Below are positions 15,140-26,737 of a stretch of DNA of 64,000 nt, in pieces; the first letter of the stretch is position 1; every line of letters begins with the position of its first letter. This DNA comes from Plazaster borealis. Lineage: Eukaryota > Echinodermata > Asteroidea > Forcipulatida > Labidiasteridae. The DNA is taken from contig JAJGQC010000713.1 in assembly GCA_021014325.1 (NCBI GenBank), forward strand, positions 1 to 64,000, in the 5' to 3' direction. The notes under the pieces are model-generated. The model had not been told where the DNA came from, ran no database searches, and saw nothing but the letters and a program-made list of their open reading frames with translations. The position numbers and the translations under genes were made by a program.

Positions 15140-15636
15140 ATTAATTCATTTATTTGACATTAAGCGTTTGCATTTTTGTTTATGGGAAACTAATATTGCA
15201 GTAACAATACTCTTCTGATTACAGACAAGAATACAGTGTTGGAGATTATTGAAAATGAAAAGCTTCCTTGCAGAGTTTAGAGGCTTGATTGCATATCTAG
15301 GTTTAGAGACTTTTCCTTTCTTCAATCTGGTTTCCAGGCCAGATCCAGTTGTGGGGATACAATTGGTTGATAAAATGAATAAAGTAAACAAACACAATAT
15401 TGTCTATCATAAAGGACAATTTATATTTAATAATTAAGGGCTTTGTGATGTAAATTATGGATAAACTGCTATATAAAAACTGAACATACTATTATTATTG
15501 ATTATTATTCTCTATTTGAATTGGAAGTTGATAAAAAAGAGCTATCTTCAATATGTTAAGTCAGAAGCAGCAGCCCATCTGCACTCAAACCATTGTAATG
15601 TGGTGTACATATCGTCAGCAATTTCACGAAGGGCCA

Positions 15637-16790
15637 AGGAGATGCCCTAAAAAATGCAATACCTGTTTAGAAAACAAAAAAACTTTCTAAGGTGCCAGTG
15701 GCTGACTACAAACAGCATTCTTCCATTTAATGTAGATTTTACATGAGGAAGAAGGGTCTCAGCCATACAGTAACGATACCTATGTTTGTTACGGTATTCT
15801 TTATGCTAATGTTCTCTTGTGCATTTCAGCATGATCCATGCGCGTACGTGTACCAACTTTGCTTCCGCTGCCATGACCGCCACGGCATGCCAAGGAATAT
15901 TCACGCGATGCAGTTCATGCTTAGCGCTTACATCCTGTTGTTTTTGCGCCGTCTTACCATTTTGCTTGTGCTTTTCCAGCATGCTCTGTAATTGCATAAC
16001 ATGTCTACACATCTTGTGTGGCATTCACTCAAATGCAAAAAGGTGTTTGAACCAGTAGCTCTCTATTGATTCTTTAGGTTTTGTATTATCATTGGTATTC
16101 AACAATGATTTTGAGAGTTTATCTTGTGACGTTGATCCGATGTATTCAATCCACCAAATAAAACAGTTTTCATCAGGTACCGGTTTTTGAAGCTATGGTA
16201 TTGTGGCGTCAGTCGATTAACTGTATGTATGAACCATTTTGGAAGGAGTTTGAATTAAGAAATATACATTTGTATCCACGATGAATATGATTGAAAAACA
16301 TTGGACTGCTGAACTTTGTTTATGGTATATATTACTGAGATTCAAAATACCACACACTAGGCCTGCAGTGGACGGTGTTTGCGATATAAGCAACTGTATT
16401 TCTGTAATATTTGAAGCGGATGCAAATGAAAAGCTGAAAAGTTTGTTATTTTGGTATTATGTGTATTATTTTGTTGCCTTTGCTTGTAAAGCTATTACAT
16501 TTATTATTCTCACTTCTAAGTGCTTCAAACCATTTTATTTAAACCATTATTCAAAATATAAGACATTGAAGAAACAGCTCTCTGAAACCATAGTTTTTAA
16601 GAAGAACATTTCTTCTAAATGTTTTGCTTCTGCAAGAAGTTTTTATTCCTCTCTGCTTACATTTGTACATAAAGTCTTTTTACTTTATCATTCACCTTTA
16701 ATTTATTGTTATTCAACTAAGCTTATTATTTGTTACATGTATTACTAATATACATTGATCAGACAGTGTTAATTACTAATCAAAAAGTTT
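15637..16790. other. segment where the arms barely align
   Basis: Up to 15,636 the left arm mirrors the right arm well, and from about 16,795 it does again. In between, only short islands correspond to 31,310-32,735 of the right arm, for example TTGGACTGCTGAACTTT near 16,300 and GCAAGAAGTTTTTATTCC near 16,634. Both substitutions and indels are frequent. A 155-codon open frame (16,281-16,748) lies here but has no counterpart in the right arm and no recognisable domain. Confidence 0.7.
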
Positions 16791-17660
16791 CAAAACTGTT
16801 TCAGCGTTTTTTTATGTATCTGTCAAAGCGCCATAGGTTTTAACAAACGATTTTTGTTTATTCGTAATCTTGAAATAGTAGAAATGACAGACTTAAGTCC
16901 TATATTGAATCGAAGCTTATTACCTGCTTAATCACAAAATGTTATACTGTTTAATTTCTTAATCAATTAGCTGAGTTAATGACGTGAATATTTAATTAAA
17001 CCTTATTTATACCATATCTCCCTAAATTAAACGTCCAATTTTTCAAATTTTCTTCGAATGTTGACTCTCTGGGTATTGAAGTTTGTGCACAATGAAGTAT
17101 TTTATATGTCACGTCATCATGACATCATTACTCCAAGCGCATTTGTCCATCTTGTGTACAAAGTAATGAAGAACAGTGTAAATCGTACTGAAGTCCTGAG
17201 GCCGTTTGCGCCCGATGCTGCCGTAGTTTTTGTACTGTTGGCATGAGACTGCATCAACGGCAGACTTTCAACGAGTCTATTCAAATATACAGTAACTATA
17301 TAAAGGTGCCATCCCGCCAAATGTGATGGTTCGATGGCACCGCGGTTTACCGTGTTAATTACCAAGCCAGTGATCACAGTCCGAATCCTCAGGAATCGAC
17401 ATTTCAATATCTTGGGGCATACATTTTACATTTTTTTAACAATAAGCCAATTTGTACCTAAATTAAAACGAACAGTACCATATTCTTTTCCAATTTTGGC
17501 TCCTAAAATTTTATTTTCCCGGAAAATAAAGCGATCATTGTTTGTCCTCGCTCAGCATAGCGCCGCTTCAGCACCTAATTTTTGCAGTTTTTCGCTTTAT
17601 GTGTGATTGTCCAATCACCACAAAAGTGCCAAGCATTTTCTTTCTGAAACTTATCACTGA
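16791..17660. other. AT-rich arm sequence, no recognised feature
   Basis: Mirror of 30,434-31,310. Nothing here looks coding, and no terminal repeats or tandem structure are obvious. Open frames of 60-96 codons on both strands are not conserved between the two arms. Confidence 0.5.
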
Positions 17661-17865
17661 AGACAAACCTATGTGGAACATAAACACTTGTTTCTTTACT
17701 TAATTATTTGGCTTCGATCTAGGCATCATAATACTCCGTATGAAGTAAAGTGGACCGTGCGCGGACGAATACCTCCCGAGATTTGGAAGTTTACACGGCA
17801 TACACTGTCTTGTAGGTGAATCAGTGATGATGTATTGTTAAAAGGTGTAATTAAGAAACTTCATT
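17661..17865 (+). repeat. D segment (about 205 bp), outermost left copy
   Basis: Starts GACAAACCTATGTGGAAC and runs to AATTAAGAAACTTC. The same segment recurs at about 19,681 and 23,716 in the left arm and, inverted, at 24,440-24,640, 28,293-28,493 and 30,232-30,433. It borders the 2.1-kb repeats. Confidence 0.85.
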
Positions 17866-18372
17866 CCCTAATTTGCTTCAGTTAACTTGTGAAATTCTTG
17901 TTGAAATGAAGGAGGTTATAGCTTAATATACACACACAAATCTTGCCATATTGAGTTGAAATGACTCATTAGTTGAAATGACCCCCTATCCCGGCAGGAG
18001 TAGGTTACGCATGTACAATTACATGGGCACAATCATCATCACAACATTTTTAAGTTAAACTGTGATGAGAGGGAATAGTCTGCACAGTTTTGTTCCCACT
18101 TAGTATAGGATTCTACATTTATTCAAAGAGTATCTCTTCCAAAAATTATGCAATTTAATGTGACAAATCCATGTAATCCATATTGTCAATATAGTTCATA
18201 ATATTATCCAGAGAATTTTGCGATTCCACGCTTTACACGGCATTGGCCTCGAAGAAAGAGCCCTAAGCAACCTGCTTTTGAATCGCCCTGTGTATTAGTG
18301 ATTGCTTGTATAACTATTCAATTTGTGTGCAGGGTACTTTCCTCCGAAGTTAAGTCATGCACACACCAAGGT

Positions 18373-18950
18373 AACAAATGACCCCCATGTTGACTTTTAC
18401 TTCCGGGTCAACCCGGAAGTAGGACCACTATCTCAAGAACTACACAACCGATTTTCAAACATTTTTCAGTTATAGACTTTTGACCTTTACTTCCGGGTCA
18501 ACGGAGAGATGAGACAGTATCTCAAGAACTTCACAACCGATTTTCAAACTTTTTTTTCAGTTATAGACTCCTTGGGCATTGGAGATTAGCCTTGGGTAAC
18601 CGTGACCCCTGTTGACCTTTACTTCTAGGTCAACCGGAAGTCAGGACCATATCTCAAGGAGCTACTACACAACCTTTTTTCAAACTTTTTTTTCCGTTAG
18701 ATAATCCTTTGGCATTGGAGATTAGCCTTTGGTAACCAATGACCCCATGTTGACCTTTACTTCTGAGTCAACCAAAGTGGCACCATATCTCAGGGAACTA
18801 CTATGGACCGATTTTCCAGAAGCTTTTCCAGTTATATAATCCTTTGGCATTGGAGATTAGCCTTTGGTAACCGTGACCCCATGTTGACCTTTACTTCTGG
18901 GTCAACCGGAAGTGGGGACCATATCTCCAAGAACTACACACCCTTTCAAT
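18373..18950 (+). repeat. minisatellite of about 130 bp with dyad, left copy 1
   Basis: About five monomers each contain GTTGACCTTTACTTC, an ACTTCCGG..CCGGAAGT-type dyad, ATATCTCAAGAACT and a CCTTTGGCATTGGAGATTAG block. One monomer is shortened. The array is the inverse of 29,194-29,745. Confidence 0.88.
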
Positions 18951-18970
18951 TCCAGTATCCAGAATGAAGA

Positions 18971-19010
18971 CCAGGTTTAGGTTTGGGGTTTAGGTTTAGG
19001 TTTTTAGGCA
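18971..19010 (+). repeat. telomere-like TTTAGG run, left copy 1
   Basis: A short GGTTTAGGTTT run of about five degenerate units sits between the minisatellite and a unique block. It recurs at the same position in all four copies of the unit. Confidence 0.8.
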
Positions 19011-19989
19011 CACTTAAGTTAAAAGGGCCACAGCTGTCAAGGTCAAGAAGTCACTTCTATCTTGATATCACCAACTTTAAAGCTTTGAAGCAGCTTAATC
19101 GAAGCAAAAAGAACGCCAGAACAGCTTTGTGTTTGTTCTGCAAACACCTAATGTCTAGTTATTATTATTATTATTATTATTATTTATTTGACCTCAACAA
19201 ATACAAGTTGGGGATACACCAAGTGAGAACACTTGGTCTTTGACAATTTTTCAAAGCGATGTTCAGTGCCTTTAAGTTGACGTCACCATGACATTTGATG
19301 ACTTCAGTAGAACCATACCCTAACATTTTGGATATTAAATTTCTCGGCTGTTTTAGAGACTAACAAAAGGATTACAGCACGCCAAATCCAGAGTTAACGT
19401 GAACAGACTTTGAACCTTTTGTGTAATTCAATGGAACAAGCGACGCCCTGTCGTTTTCAAAAACTAACATAGCGCGTTGTGTGTGTGTATTCCAGTGCAG
19501 TTCTTTTTTAATACGGATTAATTTTAGAGTGGGTCATTCGATACCAGATTTTTATGCGAATTAATACTAACGAAATGTTCAACTTATCATTTTGAACCGG
19601 AGATTCAATTTCAAATGGGGTCACTTGCACTATATGTAAGCGTTTTTGGATTTTTAAAAAAGACCTGTCTTGATAATGTAGACAAACCTATGTGGAACAT
19701 AAACACTTGTTTCTTTACTTAATTATTTGGCTTGATCTAGGCATCATAATACTCCATTATGAGTAAAAGTGGACCGTGCTGTGGGCCAGGCGAATACCTC
19801 CCGAGAGATTTGGAAGTTTACCACGGCATACACTGTCTTGTGGTGAATCAGTGATGTATGTATTAGAAGATGTAATTAAGAAACTTCACAATCTTTATCA
19901 ACAAGAGATTGGCTGTTGCCAGCTTGGCGTTTATATCTCCCCTTGTAGGAGTTTGCCGAGGATTCCTGGATGGGAAAATCATCTAAACA

Positions 19990-20390
19990 AGCGTAATGGT
20001 TACGAATGACGATAACGTTACTAAAGCGAAATGGATTACAATGCAAATGAGCAAAATGATTCAGAATAAGCAAATTAATTCCGGGAATAAGCGATATAAT
20101 TCAGAGTAAGCGGAACTGATTCCAAATCAGCAAAGTGATTCTGAGTAAGCGAATTGATTCATTCACATTTTATGAATGAAAAATCCAAAGTGTACTATCA
20201 TTCATATTGTCTTGTGTTTGTGGTGAATCATTGAATGATATAATGTTTAGTGTAATTAACTTTACAAATCTACATCAACAAGCATAATGGTTACGAGAAT
20301 GATCGAAACCGTAGCTTGAATAAGCGAAATGGTTACGAATCAGCAAAATTATTCAGAATAGCAGTGATTCTGAAGAAGCGTATTGAAATT
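19990..20390 (+). repeat. 19-bp degenerate tandem repeats, left copy
   Basis: Two arrays (about 19,990-20,160 and 20,285-20,390) are made of units close to GAATAAGCRAAATGATTCN. They are separated by a non-repeated block with TTCACATTTTATGAATGAA. The inverse arrays in the right arm are cleaner. Confidence 0.8.
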
Positions 20391-20642
20391 ACATGGCTCT
20401 GCTTACTATAAGGAAAGAATCGGGCGCTTATGGAAGCAGGAATTTTCTTGCAGCTTGCGTTAAGCATATTTTACAGCTTAGCAGGAAAGTTTGGCAGGCG
20501 TGTGCATATCCTCAGCACGCTAATTTGCATTCTTATAGCTTTAAAGCTAGTGCAGATATTTGGGCGCTTGCACAGTAGCGAGGAGAAAGGTGATCAGCGT
20601 CGGCGCAAATTTTCGCGGATAAGCAGAACCAAACTGGGCCCT
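20384..20642. mobile_element. fold-back cassette 3 (GGGCCC/CTCTGCTTAC family), left arm
   Basis: Complementary ends TTACATGGCTCTGCTTAC and ACCAAACTGGGCCC enclose a sequence with TTTACAGCTTAGCAGG. This is the mirror of 27,558-27,807. The element is non-coding. Confidence 0.7.
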
Positions 20643-20878
20643 ACGCTGGGTTTAGTTTGCTGCCCCACTTACTTGTGTTCCTGCGGAATGCAAACCTGAT
20701 CTGAATTATAAAGACACAAATTAACGCAGCGAATAATTTGCTTCAGTTGACTTGTGCTCAACTCCCTGCCTCTGAAAGTCGCTGCAAAAACAGCCCTGTG
20801 ACGTAAAAATTTGTTTCCAGCATTCGCAGGAGCTATGAACCGGGCTTTACTTGGCCCGTGCAATTCCATGATATAGTA

Positions 20879-21260
20879 GACCTGGGCGACTAAAGTGGAG
20901 CTAGTGTCATAGTGCAACTATTAAATCATTAGTTGAGTTGCGACTACCATTTTCAACTACTCGGTTATTGATGCACTTCGGCCACTACAAAAATAGTCGC
21001 GACTACCTGTTTGAGTGAACAGTTGTGTAAAACACGACTTTCCTCACGTCAACATAAATTACTTCAAACACAATCAGACATCAGTGAAACAATCCTTTCC
21101 TTTGAAGCTTGAATTTTACTATATTGCGCTAAACTGCGTTACACATTGCCACAATGCACCTTGAGAAATTAAAAAGTAGTGCGTGACCAAGTGTAATGGT
21201 AGTTGCGGGCTATTTGAAATGCGACTAGGCGAGTAGTAAATGTCACTAGTCCCCAAGCCT
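20879..21260. mobile_element. GACTAG-type fold-back element, left arm
   Basis: The ends CCTGGGCGACTA and GACTAGTCCCCAAGCC are imperfect complements, and TAGTCGCGACTACC-like words recur inside. It mirrors 26,966-27,334 and is non-coding. Confidence 0.75.
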
Positions 21261-21304
21261 AATATGAAGGAACTTTTGCTTCACATGAAAAATCTTGTGA
21301 AAAT

Positions 21305-21491
21305 GGGCCCAATTTCATGGCTCTGCTCTGTGCTTAAGCGTCAAGCATATTTCACAGCTTATTAGCAGAGGATTTTCTTGCTTAGCTGTGCTTCAAAAGC
21401 TAGCGCATTCAATTTGGTGCTTGCACAGTAAGCGGAGAATGGTGTTCATAGCGCTGAATTTGGCAGTAAGCAGAGCCATGAAATTTTGCCC
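21305..21491. mobile_element. fold-back cassette 2, left arm
   Basis: It starts GGGCCCAATTTCATGGCTCT and ends AGCCATGAAATTTTGCCC. It is the mirror of 26,738-26,920. Confidence 0.75.
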
Positions 21492-21596
21492 TGTTCTGTG
21501 TAAGTGGGTTTAGTTAGGCCTATACTTCAAACTTGTGAAATTTCTTGTTGATACATGAGGAAGTTAGCTTCATGTGGTACAAATCTTGTGAGACCA

Positions 21597-21835
21597 GCCC
21601 AATTTCATGACTCTGCTACTGTAAGCAAAGATTGATGCTTGAGCGGGAAATGTACTTACGTCAAGCATATTTCACAGCTTAGCAGTAATTTTTTTCCTGT
21701 GCGCGTGCTAACTCATGATACATATTCTTGGCTTCAAAGCCTGCTTAAATATTCAGCGCTTGCACAGTAGCGGAGGAGAGAATGGTGATTGTAGCGCACA
21801 GGATTTTGTGGTAGCAGAGCCATAAGCTGGGCCCT
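21597..21835. mobile_element. fold-back cassette 1, left arm
   Basis: It starts GCCCAATTTCATGACTCTGC and ends GCAGAGCCATAAGCTGGGCC. It is the mirror of 26,395-26,632. Confidence 0.75.
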
Positions 21836-21887
21836 GTTAACTTCTGTAAGTGGGTTCAGTTTGCTTAGGAGAAGAAGCACTACTTAC

Positions 21888-24104
21888 TAACTTGTAAATT
21901 CCTATGTTGGAAATGAGGGAAGTTATAGCTTAATATACACACAAATCTTGCCATATTGAGTTGAAATGACTCATTAGTTGAAATGACCCCCTGCTCGGCA
22001 GGAGTAGGTTACGCATGTACAATTACATAGGCACAATCATCATCACAACATTTTTAGTTAAACTGTGATGAGAGGAATAGTCTGCACAGTTTGTTCACTT
22101 AGTATAGGATTCTACATTTATTCAAAGTATCTGCTTCAAAAATTATGCAATTTAACGACAAATCCATAGTAATCCATGTGTCGATATAGTTCATAATATT
22201 ATCCAAAGTTTTGCGATTCCCACGCTTACCATTGGCCTCGAAGAGCCCTAAGCAACCTGCTTTTGAATATCGCCCTGTGTGGCCAAGTGATTGCTTGTTA
22301 ACTATTCAATTTGTGTGCAGGAGTACTCACTCCAGTTAAGTCTTTTAGAATGCACACACAGCTTTGTTTGGATTATTGCATGGTTCTACGTGAGCCCCAT
22401 GTTGACGCTGGTTTACTTCCGGGTCAACCGGGAAGTAAGGACCATATCTCAAGAACTACACAACCGATTTTCAAACTTTTTTTTTTTTCGATTATAGACT
22501 TTTGGAGATTAACCTTACTGGCAGAAAGCCCCTGTTGACATGGGTCAACGGAGGTGAGACAATATCTCCAAGAACTTCACAACCGATTTTTCAAACTTTT
22601 ACTTCAGTTATAGACTCCTTGGGCATTGGAATTAGCCTTGCAGGTAACACATTGACCCCTGTTGACCTTTACTTCCAAGTCAGCCGGAAGTGAGCACCAT
22701 ATCTCAAGAACTACACCAACCCTGATTTTCAAACTTTTTCAAGTTAGATAATCCTTTGGCATTGGAGATTAGCCTTTGGTAACCGTGACCCCATGTTGAC
22801 CTTTACTTCTGGAAGTCAACCAAAAGTGGCACCATATCTCAAAGAACTACACAACCGATTTTCAAACTTTTTCCAGATTATATAATCCTTTGGCATTGGA
22901 GATTAGCCTTTGGTAACCGTGACCCCATGTTGACCTTTGCTTCTGGGTCAGCCGGAAGTGGGACCATGTCTCAAGAACTACACACCCTTTCAATTCAGTA
23001 TCAGAATGAAGACCAGGTTTAGGGATTTAGGTTTAGGTTTAGGTTTTTAGGCACCTTAGGTTTAAAAGGGCCTGGCTGTCAAGGTCAAAGAGTCTTCTAT
23101 CTTGAAATCACACACACCAACTTTAAAGCTTTGAAGCTTACTTAATCGAAGCAAAAGAACACGGAACAGCTTTTGTGTTTTGTTCACAAACACCTAATGT
23201 CTAGTTATTATTATTATTATTATTGTATTTATTTGACCTCAACAAATACAAGTTGGGATTACACCAAGAAAGGTAGAGAACACTGGTCTTTTTTGACAAT
23301 TTTCAAACGTGTTCAGTCTTGCTAAGTTGACGATCACATGACATTTGATGACTTCAGTAGAACCATACCTAACATTTTTTGGATGTTAAATTTCTAAAGG
23401 CTATTTTAGAGACTAACAAAGAAATTACAACGCCAAATCAAAGTTGCGTGAACAGACTTTGAACCTTTTGTGTAATTCAATGGAACAAGCAGCCGCCCAT
23501 CGTTCAAAACTAACACCTGTAGCGCGTTGTGTGTGTATTCAGTGCAGTTCTTTTAATACGGATTAATTTTAGAGTGGGTCATTCGATACCCAGATTTTTG
23601 TGCGAATTAATACTAACGAAATGTTCAACTTATATTTTGAACCGAATTCAATTTCAAATGGGGTCACTTTATCATCTCAGCGTTTTGGATTTTAAAAGAC
23701 CATGTCCTGATAATAGTAGACAAACCTATGTGGAACATAAACACTTGTTTCTTTACTTAATTATTTGGCTTGATCTAGGCATCATAATACTCCGTATAGA
23801 GTAAAAGTGGACCGTGCACGCAGACCGAATACCTCCCGAGATTTGGAAGTTTACCTGGCATACACTGTCTTGTGGTGAATCAGTGATGATGTATTGTTAA
23901 GTGTAACAATTAAGAAACTTCACAATCTTTATCAAAAGCAAGAGAGTTGGCTGTTGCCCAAGCTTGGCGTTTATATCATCCCTTGTGGGAGTTTGCCGAG
24001 TTCCCTGGACGGGAAAATCATCTGAAACAAGCGTAATGGTTACGAATGAAGCGTATCGTTACTAAGCGAGAAATGGTTACAGCTACAAATGAGCAAAATG
24101 ATTC
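21888..24104 (+). repeat. 2.1-kb direct repeat, left arm copy 2 (reaches the hinge)
   Basis: Second left-arm copy of the unit at 17,883-20,062. It carries its own minisatellite (22,388-22,990), TTTAGG run (23,013-23,050), D segment (from 23,716) and 19-bp repeats, and it ends at the palindrome hinge. Confidence 0.88.
22388..22990 (+). repeat. minisatellite of about 130 bp, left copy 2
   Basis: Same monomer as 18,373-18,950, with extra small insertions such as GCTGG after CATGTTGAC at the start. It is followed by a degenerate TTTAGG run at 23,013-23,050. Confidence 0.85.
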
Positions 24105-24350
24105 CAGAATAAGCAAATTAATTCCGAATAAAGCGATATAATTCAGAGTAAGCGAGACTGATTCCAAATCGGCAAAGTGATTCTGAGTAAGCCCAGAATT
24201 GATTCATTCACATTTTATGAATGAAAAATCAAAGTGTACTATCATTCATGTGTCTTGTGTTTTGTAGTGAATCATTTTGCTCATTTGTATTGTAATCATT
24301 TCGCTTTAGTAACGATATCGCTCATTCGTAACCATTACGCTTGTTTAGAT
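24030..24350. repeat. 19-bp repeats spanning the hinge
   Basis: Units related to GAATAAGCRAAATGATTCN approach the hinge from the left in one orientation (to 24,210) and leave on the right in the opposite orientation (from 24,269, ATTCGTAACCATTACGCTTG). The hinge therefore lies inside this tandem repeat. Confidence 0.8.
24105..24268. other. palindrome hinge (single-copy spacer)
   Basis: The last mirrored bases are 24,086-24,104 and 24,269-24,287 (CAAATGAGCAAAATGATTC and its complement). The 164 bases between have no inverted partner at the hinge. They do match 20,063-20,230 in the left arm and the complement of 27,960-28,123 in the right arm, so the spacer is normal internal sequence of the repeated unit. 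The turn happens at a short shared TGAATCATT-like word. Confidence 0.9.
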
Positions 24351-25276
24351 GATTTTCCCGTCCAGGGAACTCGGCAAACTCCCACAAGGGGATATAAACG
24401 CCAAGCTGGCAACAGCCAATCTCTCTTGTTGATAAAGATTGTGAAGTTTCTTAATTACACTTAACAATACATCATCACTGATTCACCACAAGACAGTGTA
24501 TGCCGTGTAAACTTCCAAATCTCGGGAGGTATTCGTCCGTGCACGGTCCACCTTTACTCATACGGAGTATTATGATGCCTAGATCGAAGCCAAATAATTA
24601 AGTAAAGAAACAAGTGTTTATGTTCCACATAGGTTTGTCTACATTATCAGACAGGTCTTTTAAAATCCAAAAAACGCTACATATAAAGTGACCCCATTTG
24701 AAATTGAATTCCGGTTCAAAATATAAGTTGAACATTTCGTTAGTATTAATTCGCACAAAAAATCTGGTATCGAATGACCCACTCTAAAATTAATCCGTGT
24801 TTTAAAAAAACTGCACTGAATACACACACAACGCTATGTTAGTTTTGAACGATGGGCGGCTGCTTGTTCCATTGAATTACACAAAAGGTTCAAAGTCTGT
24901 TCACGCAACTTGATTTGGCGTTGTAATTCTTTGTTAGTCTCTAAAACAGCCGAGAAATTTAACATCCAAAATGTTAGGTATGGTTCTACTGAAGTCATCA
25001 AATGTCATGTGACGTCAACTTAAAGGCACTGAACACGTTTGAAAATTGTCAAAGACCAGTGTTCTCACTTGGTGTATCCCAACTTGTATTTGTTGAGGTC
25101 AAATAAATAATAATAATAATAATAATAATAACTAGACATTAGGTGTTTGTGAACAAACACAAAGCTGTTCCGTGTTCTTTGCTTCGATTAAGTGCTTCAA
25201 AGCTTTAAAGTTGGTGTGATTTCAAGATAGAAGACTCTTGACCTTTGACAGCTAGGCCCTTTTTAACTTAAGTGTG

Positions 25277-25312
25277 CCTAAAAACCTAAACCTAAACCTA
25301 AACCTAAACCTG
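25277..25312 (-). repeat. telomere-like TTTAGG run, right copy A
   Basis: CCTAAA units repeat about five times on this strand immediately before the minisatellite. The hexamer differs from the TTAGGG expected for most animal telomeres. Confidence 0.85.
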
Positions 25313-25336
25313 GTCTTCATTCTGATACTGAATTGA

Positions 25337-25885
25337 AAGGGTGTGTAGTTCTTGAGATATGGTCCCACTTCCGGTTGACCCAGAAGTAAAGGTCAACATG
25401 GGGTCACGGTTACCAAAGGCTAATCTCCAATGCCAAAGGATTATATAACTGGAAAAAGTTTGAAAATCGGTTGTGTAGTTCTTGAGATATGGTGCCACTT
25501 TTGGTTGACTCAGAAGTAAAGGTCAACATGGGGTCACGGTTACCAAAGGCTAATCTCCAATGCCAAAGGATTATCTAACGGAAAAGTTTGAAAAAGGTTG
25601 TGTAGTTCTTGAGATATGGTCCCACTTCCGGTTGACCTAGAAGTAAAGGTCAACAGGGTCACGGTTACCCAAGGCTAATCTCCAATGCCCAAGGAGTCTA
25701 TAACTAAAAAAAGTTTGAAAATCGGTGGTGAAGTTCTTGAGATATTGTCTCACTTCGTTGACCCGGAAGTAAAGGTCAAAAGTCTATAACTGAAAAATGT
25801 TTGAAAATCGGTTGTGTAGTTCTTGAGATATGGTCCCACTTCCGGTTGACCCGGAAGTAAAAGTCAACATGGGGTCACGGTTACC
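25337..25885 (-). repeat. minisatellite of about 130 bp, right copy A
   Basis: Five monomers start at GTGTAGTTCTTGAGATATGG. Each includes a dyad ACTTCCGG TTGAC CCGGAAGT or a variant of it, plus GGTCAACATGGGGTCACGG. The fourth monomer is about 40 bp shorter. A 64-codon frame across it (25,304-25,498, minus) is only the repeat being read in frame. Confidence 0.9.
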
Positions 25886-26394
25886 TTGTGTGTGCATGAC
25901 TTAACTTCGGAGGAAAGTACCCTGCACACAAATTGAATAGTTAACAAGCAATCACTTGGCCACACAGGGCGATTCAAAAGCAGGTTGCTTAGGGGCTCTT
26001 TCGAGGCCAATGGTAAAGCGTGGGAATTGCAAAATTTGGATAATATTATGAACTATATCGACACATGGATTACATGGATTTGTCGTTAAATTGCATAATT
26101 TTTGGAAGAGATACTCTTGAATAAATGTAGAATCCTATACTAAGTGAACAAACTGTGCAGACTATTCCCTCTCATCACAGTTTAACTAAAAATGTTGTGA
26201 TGATGATTGTGCCCATGTAATTGTACATGCGTAACCTACTCCTGCCGATAGGGGTCATTTCAACTAATGAGTCATTTCAACTCAATATGGCAAGATTTGT
26301 GTGTATATTAAGCTATAACTTCCCTCATTTCAACAAGGAATTTCACAAGTTAGTAAGTAGGCCTTAAGCAAACTGAACCCACTTACAAAGAACA

Positions 26395-26632
26395 GGCCCA
26401 GCTTTATGGCTCTGCTTACCACAAAACTTGTGCGCTTACAATCACCATTCTCCGCTTACTGTGCAAGCGCTGAATATTTGCGCAGGCTTTGAAGCGAAGA
26501 ATATGTATCATGAGTTAGCACGCGCACAGGAAAAAATTACTGCTAAGCTGTGAAATATGCTTGACGTAAGCACATTTCCCGCTTCCGAAGCATCAATCTT
26601 TGCTTACAGTAGCAGAGTCATGAAATTGGGCT
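26395..26632. mobile_element. fold-back cassette 1, right arm
   Basis: The ends GGCCCAGCTTTATGGCTCTG and GCAGAGTCATGAAATTGGGC are inverted repeats of about 30 bp. The interior has GCTAAGCTGTGAAATATGCTTG. It is a non-coding miniature element. Confidence 0.8.
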
Positions 26633-26737
26633 GGTCTCACAAGATTTGTACACATGAAGCTAACTTCCCCTCATGTATCAACAAGAAATTTCACAAGTTT
26701 GAAGTATAGGCCTAACTAAACCCACTTACACAGAACA

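Larger units (their letters stand above)
17883..20062 (+). repeat. 2.1-kb direct repeat, left arm copy 1
   Basis: This unit starts at AACTTGTGAAATTC and extends through the minisatellite, the telomere-like run, a TTA microsatellite, the D segment and part of the 19-bp array. It is repeated in the same orientation at 21,888-24,104 and inverted twice in the right arm. The copies in this arm differ from each other by many small indels. Confidence 0.88.
12150..24104. repeat. left arm of giant palindrome
   Basis: This arm is the reverse complement of 24,269-36,261 over its whole length. The outer boundary reads CACGTGCATGTGTCCAAGTC here and is mirrored just before 36,262, followed on both sides by the satellite. 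Every landmark recurs in reverse order: LINE relic, TTAA element, hAT-like element, the 2.1-kb direct repeats and the fold-back cassettes. Identity to the right arm is high but broken by many 1-5 base indels, and collapses between 15,637 and 16,790. Confidence 0.95.
24269..26352 (-). repeat. 2.1-kb direct repeat, right arm copy A
   Basis: This block matches 28,124-30,216 in the same orientation with a period of 3,855 bp and very few differences by eye. Order on this strand: 19-bp repeat end, D segment (24,440-24,640), a unique block, TTAAAGGCACTGAACACG element end (25,019), TAA microsatellite, TTTAGG run, minisatellite, and a block ending TTTCACAAGTTA. Confidence 0.93.

Noticed and set aside
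16281..16748. 155-codon open frame, the longest outside the satellite except the LINE relic
   Set aside because: It lies in the part of the left arm that fails to align, its mirror in the right arm is not open, and it has no domain or normal codon composition.
18971..19010. True telomere or telomere fusion at the TTTAGG runs
   Set aside because: The runs have only about five degenerate units, all in the same place within a repeated block, and the hinge is elsewhere.
25304..25498. 64-codon frame, identical to one at 29,159-29,353
   Set aside because: Both are translations of the minisatellite in two near-identical copies of the repeat; identity reflects duplication, not selection.
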